Shown: positions 1 to 6,298, numbered from the stretch's first letter. The stretch is DNA of 7,656 nucleotides from an uncultured Bacillota bacterium (GCA_946546075.1 CAMNNV010000054.1:1-7656); one strand, 5' to 3'. The notes: generated by a model not told the origin, from the letters alone. Numbers and translations are program-made.

Positions 1-147
1 CGGTGATTTGCCATCTCCGTTTCGAAGCTTTCAGGTCAGAGACAGCACATGGACACAACTCTGGAGAGAATGTTCTCGAAACATCGTCGAAGAGGTAACC
101 GCATCTTTTGATCAGGATGCGATAAGCTATCAGACAAAAGGACAGAG
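1..147 (+). promoter_or_regulatory. Tandem glycine riboswitch, 5' end cut by window edge
   Basis: Aptamer 2 is complete at about 59-147. P1 is CTCTG (59-63) with CAGAG (143-147). GGAGAG follows at 63-68, then a hairpin ATGTT (70-74)/AACAT (80-84), the core GTCGAAGAGGTAACC (86-100, family form GCCGAAGGGGCAA), a hairpin GCATC (101-105)/GATGC (116-120), and CTATCAGACAAAAGGACAG (127-145, family form CTCTCAGGCAAAAGGACAG). The end of aptamer 1 is seen at 1-45: a hairpin GGTGAT/ATCTCC (2-7/13-18), then GCTTTCAGGTCAGAGACAG (27-45), followed by a short linker. This is the arrangement known from gcvT leaders of Bacillus. The start of aptamer 1 and the promoter lie outside the window. The identification rests on recalled consensus sequences, not on a covariance-model search, but the aptamer 2 match is close along its whole length. 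Confidence 0.9.
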
Positions 148-191
148 ATCAAGTGGCAGTATCATTGCCATGCACTCTGTCTTTTTATATT
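140..191 (+). terminator. Expression-platform terminator of the glycine riboswitch
   Basis: GGACAGAG (140-147) can pair with CTCTGTC (175-181). An inner stem TGGCA (154-158)/TGCCA (166-170) closes a 7-nt loop, and TTTTTATATTTTTTT follows from 182. The 5' arm of this terminator is the 3' strand of P1 of aptamer 2, so the two structures exclude each other. Glycine binding should stabilise P1, block the terminator and allow transcription of the gene at 234: an ON switch, as known for B. subtilis gcvT. The direction of control is inferred from the overlap of the arms. Confidence 0.85.
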
Positions 192-233
192 TTTTTGAAC
201 AGGGCGCATGGCATTAGGAAGAAAAGGTGTTTC

Positions 234-1259
234 ATGATTTTTATCAAAGGTATCACTTGCTTATTGCTGGCGCTCGCGCTGTTTTCCGTTTTCAGCATGA
301 AGGCGCCAAAGGGATCGGAAGCTATGAGTGGTCTTGCAGGCGCTGCCGTGACCACATTTCTCGTTGAAGCTCTCTGCGGATGTATCGGCGGAGATCTGTT
401 CAACATCCAGTTCATGGCCGAGATCGGAGAAACCGCTGGTTCCATGGGTGGTGTGGCCGCCGCTGCACTTGTCCCTATCACGATGGGAGCCAACCCGATA
501 TTCGGTGTCGCTGCCGCTGCAGTATCAGCAGGACACGGCATCCTCCCCGGTTTCATCGCAGGATATGCAGCATACTGGCTCGCAGTCCTCATCGAACGTT
601 ATCTCCCAACAGGAATAGACACGATCGTCGGAGCCATCTTAACTGCGGTCGCAGCGCGCTTCATCGTCGTAGAAAGCGCACCTTTTGTAGATAAGCTCCT
701 CAGCGTCATCGGAGATTCCGTCATGTCCGCTACCGATCAGGCTCCCCTCCTCATGGGATTCATCCTCGGCGGCATCATGAAGATGGTGTGCACATCACCA
801 TTATCCTCCATGGCCCTCACCGCTATGCTGGGTCTCACAGGTCTTCCGATGGGCATCGCCTCCATGGCATGCGTCGGCGGAGCATTCAGCAACGGCATCG
901 TATTCCACAGACTTGGTGTCGGCAACACCGGCCAGGTCCTGGCCGTTATGATCGAGCCTCTCACACAGGCAGACCTCGTGACCAAGAACGCATTCCCTCT
1001 TTACTCCTGCAACTTCTTTGCAGGCGGCCTGTCAGGAATGATCGCAGTAACGCTCGGAGTCATCAACAATGCTCCCGGAACGGCATCACCACTGCCTGGC
1101 CTTCTGGCACCGTTTGCGTTCAATGATCCGCAGACAGTACTCATCGCAGCTGCAGGTGCTGCATTATCCGGCATCATATGCGGACTCGTCGGCACACAGC
1201 TGATCTCAAGCACGAAAGTGGGCAGGTTCCTTCTCGAAAAGACATGCCAGACAACATAA
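234..1259 (+). CDS. PTS EIIC type-2 / PfoR-like membrane protein, under glycine riboswitch
   Basis: A 341-residue, very hydrophobic, Ala/Gly-rich polytopic protein. It resembles the PTS_EIIC_2 family of stand-alone EIIC-like permeases, which includes PfoR, annotated in Clostridium perfringens as a regulator of perfringolysin O. Visible family-like stretches are EALCGCIGGDLFNIQFM (45-61), ITMGANPIFGVAAAAVSAGHG (near 82-102), MVCTSPLSSMALTAMLGLTG (184-203) and GVGNTGQVLAVMIEP (228-242). There is no EIIA, EIIB or HPr-like domain and no such gene nearby, so phosphotransfer-coupled sugar uptake is not supported. I chose the ATG at 234 because AAAAGGTG lies just before it and the protein then starts with a hydrophobic segment (MIFIKGITCLLLALALFSVF). 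In-frame starts further upstream, such as the GTG at 153, fall inside the riboswitch terminator. A single-gene unit with its own terminator follows. Control by glycine suggests transport of glycine or a related small molecule, but that is inference; the substrate is unknown. Confidence 0.85.
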   Translation: MIFIKGITCLLLALALFSVFSMKAPKGSEAMSGLAGAAVTTFLVEALCGCIGGDLFNIQFMAEIGETAGSMGGVAAAALVPITMGANPIFGVAAAAVSAGHGILPGFIAGYAAYWLAVLIERYLPTGIDTIVGAILTAVAARFIVVESAPFVDKLLSVIGDSVMSATDQAPLLMGFILGGIMKMVCTSPLSSMALTAMLGLTGLPMGIASMACVGGAFSNGIVFHRLGVGNTGQVLAVMIEPLTQADLVTKNAFPLYSCNFFAGGLSGMIAVTLGVINNAPGTASPLPGLLAPFAFNDPQTVLIAAAGAALSGIICGLVGTQLISSTKVGRFLLEKTCQTT

Positions 1260-1283
1260 AAGGCGACAATATCCAAAGCAAAC

Positions 1284-1320
1284 GACCGCGCAGATCCACT
1301 GTGCGGTCTTCCACTTTTTT
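1284..1320 (+). terminator. Intrinsic terminator after the EIIC-like gene
   Basis: GACCGCGCA (1284-1292) pairs with TGTGCGGTC (1300-1308) over 9 bp with one G-T pair, around a 7-nt loop, followed by TTCCACTTTTTT. It lies 24 nt after the stop codon and separates the riboswitch-controlled gene from the beta-helix protein gene. Confidence 0.85.
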
Positions 1321-1341
1321 GAAGACAATGTGATGGTATGA

Positions 1342-1370
1342 TTCATAAACTCCACATTTTGTGTATATAT
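1342..1370 (+). promoter_or_regulatory. Possible weak promoter for the beta-helix protein gene
   Basis: Because a terminator ends at 1320 and the next gene starts at 1420, a promoter is expected here. The best candidate is TTCATA (1342-1347), a 16-nt spacer and TATATA (1364-1369). CATAAT (1377-1382) is an alternative -10 but has no good -35. All matches are weak. No clear operator is seen. Confidence 0.25.
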
Positions 1371-1419
1371 CCGCTCCATAATCCGGCAGTATCATAAGCC
1401 CATAAACAAGGAGGCAGAA

Positions 1420-3354
1420 ATGGATACGAAACAACGGATAATCAGAAATGTGATCATGGGAGCGATCATACTCGCCATGGGAGTATCGATGTTTTTCACG
1501 ATACACGCCAAGACAACGCAGGGCCCGCAGGGAGCACCTCCGGGCAGCGAGTCCATGCAAAGCGGTGAAATGCCATCGCAGCAGAGCGGCGATCAAAACA
1601 GCGACAGCTCATCGCAAAGCGGCGACAGCTCATCGCAAAGCAGCGACACCACACAGAGCGGCCAGATGCAGGCCCCACCGGATAAACCGGATGGCGATAG
1701 CCAGGGAGCACCACCATCGAATGGCTCCGAAAACAGCGGCAAGTCTTCTTCCGGTAACGAAGGCAGCGGAGACGCTCCGCAGGGACAGCCACCTGCAGGA
1801 GATCCACCATCCGGACAGCCGCCACAGGGAAATGATCCAGCTGACGGGAATTCCTCTGACAGCAATGCTTCCAGCGGAGCACCGAACGGGAGCATGCAGG
1901 CTCCTCCTGATATGAACAACAAATCTATCGGAGCAGGCACCTACGCACTTTTGGGCGGCGAGGCACTGATCATGGCACTGGCCATCGTATACCTCATTCT
2001 CTCAAAGGGCAATACACTGACATTCTCCCAGACACTCCGCGGCAGCAAGCGCAAGATCGCCCTGGCAGCCATTGCAGTATCTCTGGCTGGAGGAATCACT
2101 GCAGCAGATGTAGCTTTGGCAAATCACGGCGCACAGCAGGGACCGCCTTCACAGACGGAACAGCAGGATCAGAGCTCCGTAGAAGCAAAGGGCGTCAAGA
2201 CGGTCGATGGTACTACAGAAAGCTTAGATGGCACCTACGATTCCACGGAAGAAGATACAAGTTCCATCCTGGTCACAAATGGCGGGAACATGACTCTTGA
2301 GGGTGCAACGGTAACAAAGACAGGCGACAGCACCAGCACTGAATCATCGGAATTCAGCGGAGTGAATGCCGGTATACTCACACAGGAAGGCTCCACTTCA
2401 ACGATAAAAAGCAGCACCATAACGACCGATGCATCGGGAAGTAACGCCATATTTTCCACCGGCACCGATGCTAAGGTATACGTGAGCGATACAACGATAA
2501 CGACGACAGGCGAAAGATCCGCCAGAGGTCTCGATGCCACATACGGAGGCTATATCGAAGCGGATAACGTGAAGATCACTACATCAGGCGGATCATGTGC
2601 GAGCCTGGCCACGGACAGAGGTGAAGGGACTGTCAAGGTAACGAACTCCACCCTGAAGACGGCAGGCGCAGGATCACCTCTGATCTACTCCACAGGAGAT
2701 ATCTCCGTGACGAACACCACCGGAGAAGCTGCGGGAGCACAGATCACATGCATCGAAGGTAAGAACTCGGCCACCATCACAGACTCCAAGCTTTCCTGCA
2801 GCGGGGCCGGTAACAGAGGCGATGTGGACCAGTGCGGCGTGTTCATCTACCAGTCCATGTCCGGTGATGCATCCGAAGGTACAGGAACGTTCACTACAGC
2901 AGACTCGACCCTGTCCATCAGTGAAGATTCCGATCAGTATAAAACAGCACCGATGTTCCTCGTTACAAACACCGATGCCAAGATCAACCTGACCAACACA
3001 GAGCTTTCCTTCGGAAGCGGCACACTGCTCAACGTAACGGCCACAGATGAATGGGGCCAGAGCGGATCAAACGGAGGCGATGTGGAGTTTACAGCGAAAG
3101 ATCAGACCTTAGCAGGCGATATCACCGTCGATAACATTTCCACCCTGGTCCTGGATCTTCAGGAAGGCTCCACCTTCGAAGGATCGATCAACAGCGAGAA
3201 CACTGCAAAAGAAGTTACACTCAAACTCTCTGCAGACTCCAAGATCAAGCTGACAGGCGACACATACGTCACAAGCCTTGAAGGCGAAGACGCAGACTAC
3301 AGCAACATCGATCTGAACGGATATAAACTCTACGTAAACGGCCACGCAATATAA
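1420..3354 (+). CDS. Membrane-anchored surface protein with Pro/Gly/Ser linker and beta-helix domain
   Basis: A 644-residue protein that I do not recognise as a named gene. The start is set by AAGGAGG at 1408-1414, 5 nt before the ATG. Order of parts: a membrane segment or uncleaved signal at about 8-29; a low-complexity Ser/Gln/Gly/Pro/Asp linker at 31-170, with repeats such as QGAPPG/QGAPPS and MQAPPD (83-88, 159-164); a second membrane segment at 173-195; a short basic loop at 196-212 ending GSKRK; a third hydrophobic segment at 213-234 ending in ALA-N, a plausible signal peptidase I site; then a Thr/Ser/Asn/Gly-rich region, 260-644, with many short strands of the type ATVTKTG, STITTDASG, NVKITTSGG and TLKTAGAG. 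That pattern fits a right-handed beta-helix of adhesin or pectate-lyase-like fold. The positive-inside rule puts the linker and the beta-helix outside and the basic loop inside. Only four Cys are present, all in the beta-helix (393, 444, 460, 472). No LPXTG motif or catalytic motif is seen. A role in adhesion or surface structure is inference. Confidence 0.8.
   Translation: MDTKQRIIRNVIMGAIILAMGVSMFFTIHAKTTQGPQGAPPGSESMQSGEMPSQQSGDQNSDSSSQSGDSSSQSSDTTQSGQMQAPPDKPDGDSQGAPPSNGSENSGKSSSGNEGSGDAPQGQPPAGDPPSGQPPQGNDPADGNSSDSNASSGAPNGSMQAPPDMNNKSIGAGTYALLGGEALIMALAIVYLILSKGNTLTFSQTLRGSKRKIALAAIAVSLAGGITAADVALANHGAQQGPPSQTEQQDQSSVEAKGVKTVDGTTESLDGTYDSTEEDTSSILVTNGGNMTLEGATVTKTGDSTSTESSEFSGVNAGILTQEGSTSTIKSSTITTDASGSNAIFSTGTDAKVYVSDTTITTTGERSARGLDATYGGYIEADNVKITTSGGSCASLATDRGEGTVKVTNSTLKTAGAGSPLIYSTGDISVTNTTGEAAGAQITCIEGKNSATITDSKLSCSGAGNRGDVDQCGVFIYQSMSGDASEGTGTFTTADSTLSISEDSDQYKTAPMFLVTNTDAKINLTNTELSFGSGTLLNVTATDEWGQSGSNGGDVEFTAKDQTLAGDITVDNISTLVLDLQEGSTFEGSINSENTAKEVTLKLSADSKIKLTGDTYVTSLEGEDADYSNIDLNGYKLYVNGHAI
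1601..1642 (+). repeat. 21-bp tandem repeat within the linker of the beta-helix protein gene
   Basis: Two 21-bp units (1601-1621 and 1622-1642) differ only at the last base, and a third unit begins at 1643 with GCGACA. The unit encodes SGDSSSQ-type heptads in the low-complexity linker. In-frame repeats like this can expand or contract and so change the linker length. Confidence 0.85.
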
Positions 3355-3545
3355 ACAAGTTATGACTATGCTTCGTCCTCGTCACTGACGACCGGAACGG
3401 CTCACTCACAAAGAACAGAACCCCAGAGAAACTCGCTTCGAAGCCTTTATGGCTCAGACAGTCTCTGGGGTTTAGCTGTTCTCTACGTTTGTTTCGCCGA
3501 CGGTCGCATCAGTTCCTGCGTAACCGCTAGTCATAACTTGTTTAT
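3351..3545 (+). ncRNA. Copy A of an unnamed structured 3'-end element
   Basis: A 195-nt element that starts in the last codons of the beta-helix protein gene. Closing stem: 3351-3368 pairs perfectly over 18 bp with 3528-3545 and contains the stop codon TAA (3352-3354). Second stem: CGACCG (3389-3394) with CGGTCG (3501-3506). Third stem: AGAACAG (3412-3418) with CTGTTCT (3476-3482), stacked on AACCCCAGAGA (3419-3429) with TCTCTGGGGTT (3462-3472). The apical loop holds a small hairpin AGCC (3442-3445)/GGCT (3451-3454). Single-stranded parts are nearly identical to copy B: 3370-3390, GGCTCACTCACA (3399-3410), GTTTCGCC (3491-3498), TCAGTTCCTGCG (3509-3520) and most of the apical loop. Stems differ from copy B but still pair. 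No good reading frame runs through it. That it acts as RNA is inferred from compensatory changes and its position on the coding strand; a mobile DNA repeat is the alternative. Not recognised as a known class. Confidence 0.7.
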
Positions 3546-3682
3546 CCAGTGTGCTAAGAGTCTCTCATAAATCACACTATGAAACCTACCTGGATCAGGC
3601 TTCATTGGTACAAGTAAGCTGACCTCGATTCTGTTTTTTATTGATATTATTAGCAACTCAACTCATTTGATAAAGTCATATA
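3546..3682. other. Spacer between the two structured elements
   Basis: No gene is seen. Two modest plus-strand hairpins are possible: AGTGTG (3548-3553)/CACACT (3573-3578) with an inner AGAG/TCTC, and ATGAAACCT (3579-3587)/AGGCTTCAT (3597-3605) with one mismatch. A run of six T at 3634-3639 is not directly preceded by a good stem. The right part is AT-rich. I see no convincing promoter or RNA gene. Confidence 0.4.
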
Positions 3683-3899
3683 CCACAAGTGCTGTGCGAG
3701 CTATGTTCGACGATTCCGCAGGAACTGACACGGTCACAGGCGAAACGAATGTAGACAATCAAAAACTCGGAGACTGTTTGAGCCATTCAGGCTTCAAGGC
3801 GAGTTTCTCCGAGTTTTTATTATTGTCTGTGAGTGAGCCTTGCTGACCGTCAGTGACGAGGACGAAGCTCGACATAGCCCGCACAGGCCACTATTGTGG
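3683..3899 (-). ncRNA. Copy B of the structured 3'-end element, at the end of thiI
   Basis: The inverted copy of element A, lying at the 3' end of thiI on thiI's coding strand. Closing stem, in plus coordinates: 3683-3710 with 3869-3899, made of CCACAA/TTGTGG, GTG/CAC, TGTGCG/CGCACA, GCTATGT/ACATAGC and CGA/TCG, with small bulges and one mismatch. It contains the thiI stop codon (3891-3893). Second stem: ACGGTCA (3730-3736)/TGACCGT (3844-3850). Third stem: AGACAAT (3753-3759)/ATTGTCT (3822-3828), stacked on AAAAACTCGGAGA (3761-3773)/TCTCCGAGTTTTT (3806-3818). The apical AGCC (3781-3784)/GGCT (3790-3793) hairpin is kept. 3848-3868 is identical over 21 nt to the reverse complement of 3370-3390; 3828-3839, 3739-3746 and 3717-3728 match the other conserved blocks. 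Relative to copy A, stem bases change in pairs. Its function is unknown; it may also serve as the end of the thiI transcript. Confidence 0.7.
3761..3823. terminator. Terminator-like hairpin inside copy B, both directions
   Basis: AAAAACTCGGAGA (3761-3773) and TCTCCGAGTTTTT (3806-3818) form a 13-bp stem. It is flanked by T runs when read on either strand: TTTTTATTATT on plus, TTTTTGATTG on minus. It could stop transcripts of thiI and of the convergent beta-helix protein gene. The 32-nt apical region is long for a simple terminator and is conserved in copy A, where the matching stem ends in only three T, so termination is probably not its only role. Confidence 0.5.
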
Positions 3900-5078
3900 A
3901 TAGATCGTTATGATCTCCTGTGAATCGACTGCTGCCTGTATCAGGGCTTCGCAGTCCAGCTTGCTCTCGGAATGAAGGATCTTCTCGAGTTTCGGCTTCG
4001 TGACAGGATGTTTCGGCAGGAATACGGTACAGCAGTCTTCATAAGGCTGGATCGATGTCTCGAATGTACCGATCTCCTGGGCTTTGTCCATGATATCTAC
4101 TTTGTCCATGGCGATGAGCGGTCTCATGACCGGCATGCTGACGGATGCATCTGTAACCACGAGTGCTTCTGCCGTCTGGCTTGCCACCTGTCCCAGATTC
4201 TCACCGGTGATCAGCATGGTGCAGCCCGTATCCTTGGCAAGGCGCTCTGCGATGCGCATCATGAAACGGCGCACGAGGATCGTGGTTTCTTCCTCAGGAC
4301 AGTTCGTCACGATCTGCTCCTGGATCGGCAGAAGATTGATGACGTGGAGCTTGAATCTTCCGCAGTAGGTAGCCACCTGGGAAGCCAGTTCTTCCACCTT
4401 CTCCTGTGCCCTCTGGCTTGTGTACGGATAGGAATGGAAGTGGACCGCTTCGATGAGCATTCCCCTCTTTGCCATCATCCACGTAGCTACCGGAGAATCG
4501 ATACCACCGCTGAGAAGCGTCATGCCCTTGCCGTTCGTGCCGAGAGGCAGACCACCGAATCCTGCGATCTTGTCCTGATAGATATACGACGTGTCTTTGC
4601 GCACATCCACGAAGAGCAGGCAGTCAGGATGATGAACGTCCACCTTGAGGACTTTGCATCCTTTGAGGACGGCAGCGCCGATGCGTCTTCCGATATCCGG
4701 CGACTTCACAGGGAACGTCTTGTCCGCACGCTTTGCTTCTACCTTAAACGTTTTCACACCGCGCTCTTCTATAGCTTCCATCATGTATTCCACAGCAGCC
4801 TCTCCGATCGCCTCCATCGTGCTGTCGCATTCGATGGCCGGGCTGATGGATGCCACACCGAAGACCTTTGAGATCTCCTTGATGATCGCCTGTTTGTCGA
4901 GATTGATGTCTGCTCTTACGAAGATCAGGCCCTCGTGTCTTTTGACGGACACACCGTCAAACTTTCGGAGGAGCTTCTTGATCCTTTCTACGAGCATGCG
5001 CTCAAAGTATGGCTTGTTCATGCCCTTCAGAGCGACTTCTCCGCATCTTACGATAAAAATATGTTCTGTTCTTTCCAT
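3891..5078 (-). CDS. thiI: ThiI, tRNA 4-thiouridine synthetase, short form without rhodanese
   Basis: A 395-residue cytosolic enzyme that adenylates U8 of tRNA and exchanges oxygen for sulfur to give 4-thiouridine; in some bacteria it also supplies sulfur for the thiamin thiazole. The order is an N-terminal ferredoxin-like region starting IFIVRCGEVALKGMN, a THUMP domain at about 60-165, and a PP-loop ATP pyrophosphatase domain with LLSGGIDSPVA (188-198) and TGENLGQVASQT (291-302). EDCCTVFLPKHPVTKPKLE (347-365) carries the conserved region of the catalytic Cys (Cys349/Cys350). The length and the end soon after this region show that the rhodanese domain of E. coli ThiI (482 residues) is absent, so sulfur must come from a partner, most likely the desulfurase encoded just upstream. 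The ATG at 5078 is preceded by GGGGAT, which overlaps the stop of that gene; the gap is 9 nt, indicating one operon. Its 3' end is embedded in structured element B. Confidence 0.96.
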   Translation of the reverse strand: MERTEHIFIVRCGEVALKGMNKPYFERMLVERIKKLLRKFDGVSVKRHEGLIFVRADINLDKQAIIKEISKVFGVASISPAIECDSTMEAIGEAAVEYMMEAIEERGVKTFKVEAKRADKTFPVKSPDIGRRIGAAVLKGCKVLKVDVHHPDCLLFVDVRKDTSYIYQDKIAGFGGLPLGTNGKGMTLLSGGIDSPVATWMMAKRGMLIEAVHFHSYPYTSQRAQEKVEELASQVATYCGRFKLHVINLLPIQEQIVTNCPEEETTILVRRFMMRIAERLAKDTGCTMLITGENLGQVASQTAEALVVTDASVSMPVMRPLIAMDKVDIMDKAQEIGTFETSIQPYEDCCTVFLPKHPVTKPKLEKILHSESKLDCEALIQAAVDSQEIITIYPQ

Positions 5079-5087
5079 TGTGATCCC

Positions 5088-6248
5088 CTATCTGAAACTT
5101 CCTAATTTCCTGAATCTGTTCACCGCTGCAGCAACTTTCTCTATGACTTCGTCTGTCTCCTCAAGCGTGTTGAAACGCCCGAAGCTGAACCTCAGCGTCC
5201 CCTCAATATCCTTTGGCGAAAGGCCCATGGCTTTGAGTACGTGGCTCTGCCCCTTCTTATTGGAAGAGCATGCCGACCCTGTAGAGACATAGATCCCGTC
5301 CTGTTCCAAAGTGTGCAGGAGCACCTCTCCTCTGGTCTTGCGGAAGGTCACGTTCAGTACAGACGGGCAGCAATTCCCTGTCTGGTCTCCGACGATCTCA
5401 GGACTGTTGATGACCACGTCACCGAGGCTGGTAAAGCCCTCTATGAGCCGCTGCCGGATCTCTTTCATCTTCTCCGCATCTACGTCCATGGATGATACGG
5501 ACATCTCCGCAGCAAGGCCGAAGCCTGCTATGCCGGAAACATTCTGAGTACCCGAACGCATACCGCTCTCCTGACCGCCGCCGAGAAGATACGGCTGAAG
5601 GTTTATCCCTTTTTTCACCCAAAGGGCGCCCGTGCCTTTCGGTCCGTGGATCTTATGGCCGCTTACGGTTACGAGATCTGCCCCCTTCGGAAGTGAGATC
5701 TTACCGAAGCTTTGCACGCAGTCCGTATGAAAAAGTCCCGGAGCTTTCTTCTCATTCATGAGTGCTCTGGCCTTATCTACCGGCATCACGGTCCCCGTCT
5801 CGTTGTTGACGTGCATCAGACTTACGAGGATCGTCTTATCGTTTATGGCTCCTGCCAGATGGTGCTCATCCAGCCTGCATCTGCTGTCCACATCCACATA
5901 GATGACTTCGAAACCATCCTGCTCCAGTCTCTTGCAGCATTCCAGAACTGCGGGATGCTCTACGGCTGAAGTCACGATCCTGTTTCCGAGACGTCTGAGA
6001 GATCTTACTGCTCCGAATATGGCCAGATTGTCCGCCTCTGTCCCGCAGGATGTGAAATAGACATCTCCCTCACCGAGACCTAAGGCATCTTTGAGCTGCC
6101 TTCTCGCATTCTTGATGGCCTTCTCGGCATCGACGCCTGGCTGATAAAGAGCAGACGGGTTGCCGAAATCCTCTTCCATATATCTGACCATGAGCTCTGT
6201 GACTTCATGGTATTGTTTCGTTGTTGCGCTGTTGTCTAAGTATATCAT
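5088..6248 (-). CDS. NifS/IscS-like cysteine desulfurase partnered with ThiI
   Basis: A PLP enzyme that takes sulfur from L-cysteine, giving alanine and an enzyme persulfide. Numbering here is from an ATG at 6260. Visible motifs are MIYLDNSATT at the start, the SAVEHPAVL region with His102, NNETGTVMPV (152-161), HTDCVQ (178-183), SGHKIHGPKGTGALW (200-214) with PLP lysine Lys203, GGGQESGMRSGTQN (227-240), and the catalytic loop STGSACSSNKKG (326-337) with Cys331. The start at 6248 (386 residues) is preferred because GGAG at 6255-6258 is spaced 6 nt from it and family members usually begin MIYLDN; the ATGs at 6251 and 6260 are possible. It is followed 9 nt later by thiI, matching the nifZ-thiI pair of Bacillus subtilis, so its main job is probably to load ThiI. 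No iscU or sufU lies in the window, which argues against a dedicated Fe-S role here, though a second role cannot be excluded. Confidence 0.95.
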   Translation of the reverse strand: MIYLDNSATTKQYHEVTELMVRYMEEDFGNPSALYQPGVDAEKAIKNARRQLKDALGLGEGDVYFTSCGTEADNLAIFGAVRSLRRLGNRIVTSAVEHPAVLECCKRLEQDGFEVIYVDVDSRCRLDEHHLAGAINDKTILVSLMHVNNETGTVMPVDKARALMNEKKAPGLFHTDCVQSFGKISLPKGADLVTVSGHKIHGPKGTGALWVKKGINLQPYLLGGGQESGMRSGTQNVSGIAGFGLAAEMSVSSMDVDAEKMKEIRQRLIEGFTSLGDVVINSPEIVGDQTGNCCPSVLNVTFRKTRGEVLLHTLEQDGIYVSTGSACSSNKKGQSHVLKAMGLSPKDIEGTLRFSFGRFNTLEETDEVIEKVAAAVNRFRKLGSFR

Positions 6249-6266
6249 CATGTTCTCCATGCGGTG

Positions 6267-6298
6267 AAAAAAAGACGGATGGGATCATCCGCCTTTTT
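6267..6298. terminator. Hairpin terminator between rny and the desulfurase gene, both directions
   Basis: GACGGATG (6274-6281) pairs with CATCCGCC (6286-6293) over 8 bp with one G-T pair on the minus-strand RNA, around a 4-nt loop. It is flanked by seven A (6267-6273) and five T (6294-6298), so on the minus strand the stem is followed by TTTTTTT. It lies right after the rny stop codon and only 7-19 nt before the desulfurase start. Confidence 0.8.

Noticed and set aside
86..120. Possible T-box motif (GAGGTAACCGC)
   Set aside because: It resembles the T-box sequence, but the surrounding GGAGAG, CGAAG and CAGACAAAAGGACAG elements fit the glycine aptamer much better.
8..217. Reading frame of 69 codons at the left edge
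   Set aside because: It runs through the glycine riboswitch aptamers and the terminator; the RNA structure explains this sequence fully.
153..233. Upstream GTG extension of the EIIC-like gene
   Set aside because: The added 27 codons would begin inside the riboswitch terminator hairpin, without a ribosome binding site; the ATG at 234 has one and gives a normal membrane-protein start.
208..237. Nine-codon frame MALGRKGVS whose stop overlaps the ATG at 234
   Set aside because: It has a weak AGGG upstream and an ATGA overlap that could couple translation, but it is too short and too likely by chance to call a leader peptide.
1260..1419. A third copy of the structured element after the EIIC-like gene
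   Set aside because: None of the conserved blocks (GCTTCGTCCTCG, GGCTCACTCACA, CAGTTCCTGCG) occurs there; only an ordinary terminator is seen.
3616..3645. T-run at 3634-3639 as an intrinsic terminator
   Set aside because: The nearest stem (CAGGCTT/AAGCTG) ends 12 nt before the T-run and is weak.
3351..3899. The two inverted copies as terminal repeats of one insertion sequence or MITE
   Set aside because: The spacer holds no transposase, the copies have diverged in all stems, and each has its own closing stem; target duplications are not evident. Kept only as an alternative view.
3972..4871. Long plus-strand reading frame of 299 codons opposite thiI
   Set aside because: It is antisense to a clear thiI gene, with Cys/His/Arg-rich composition typical of a shadow frame and no ribosome binding site or family resemblance.
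4645..5292. Plus-strand reading frame of 215 codons across the thiI/desulfurase junction
   Set aside because: It lies antisense to two conserved genes and has no recognisable domain.
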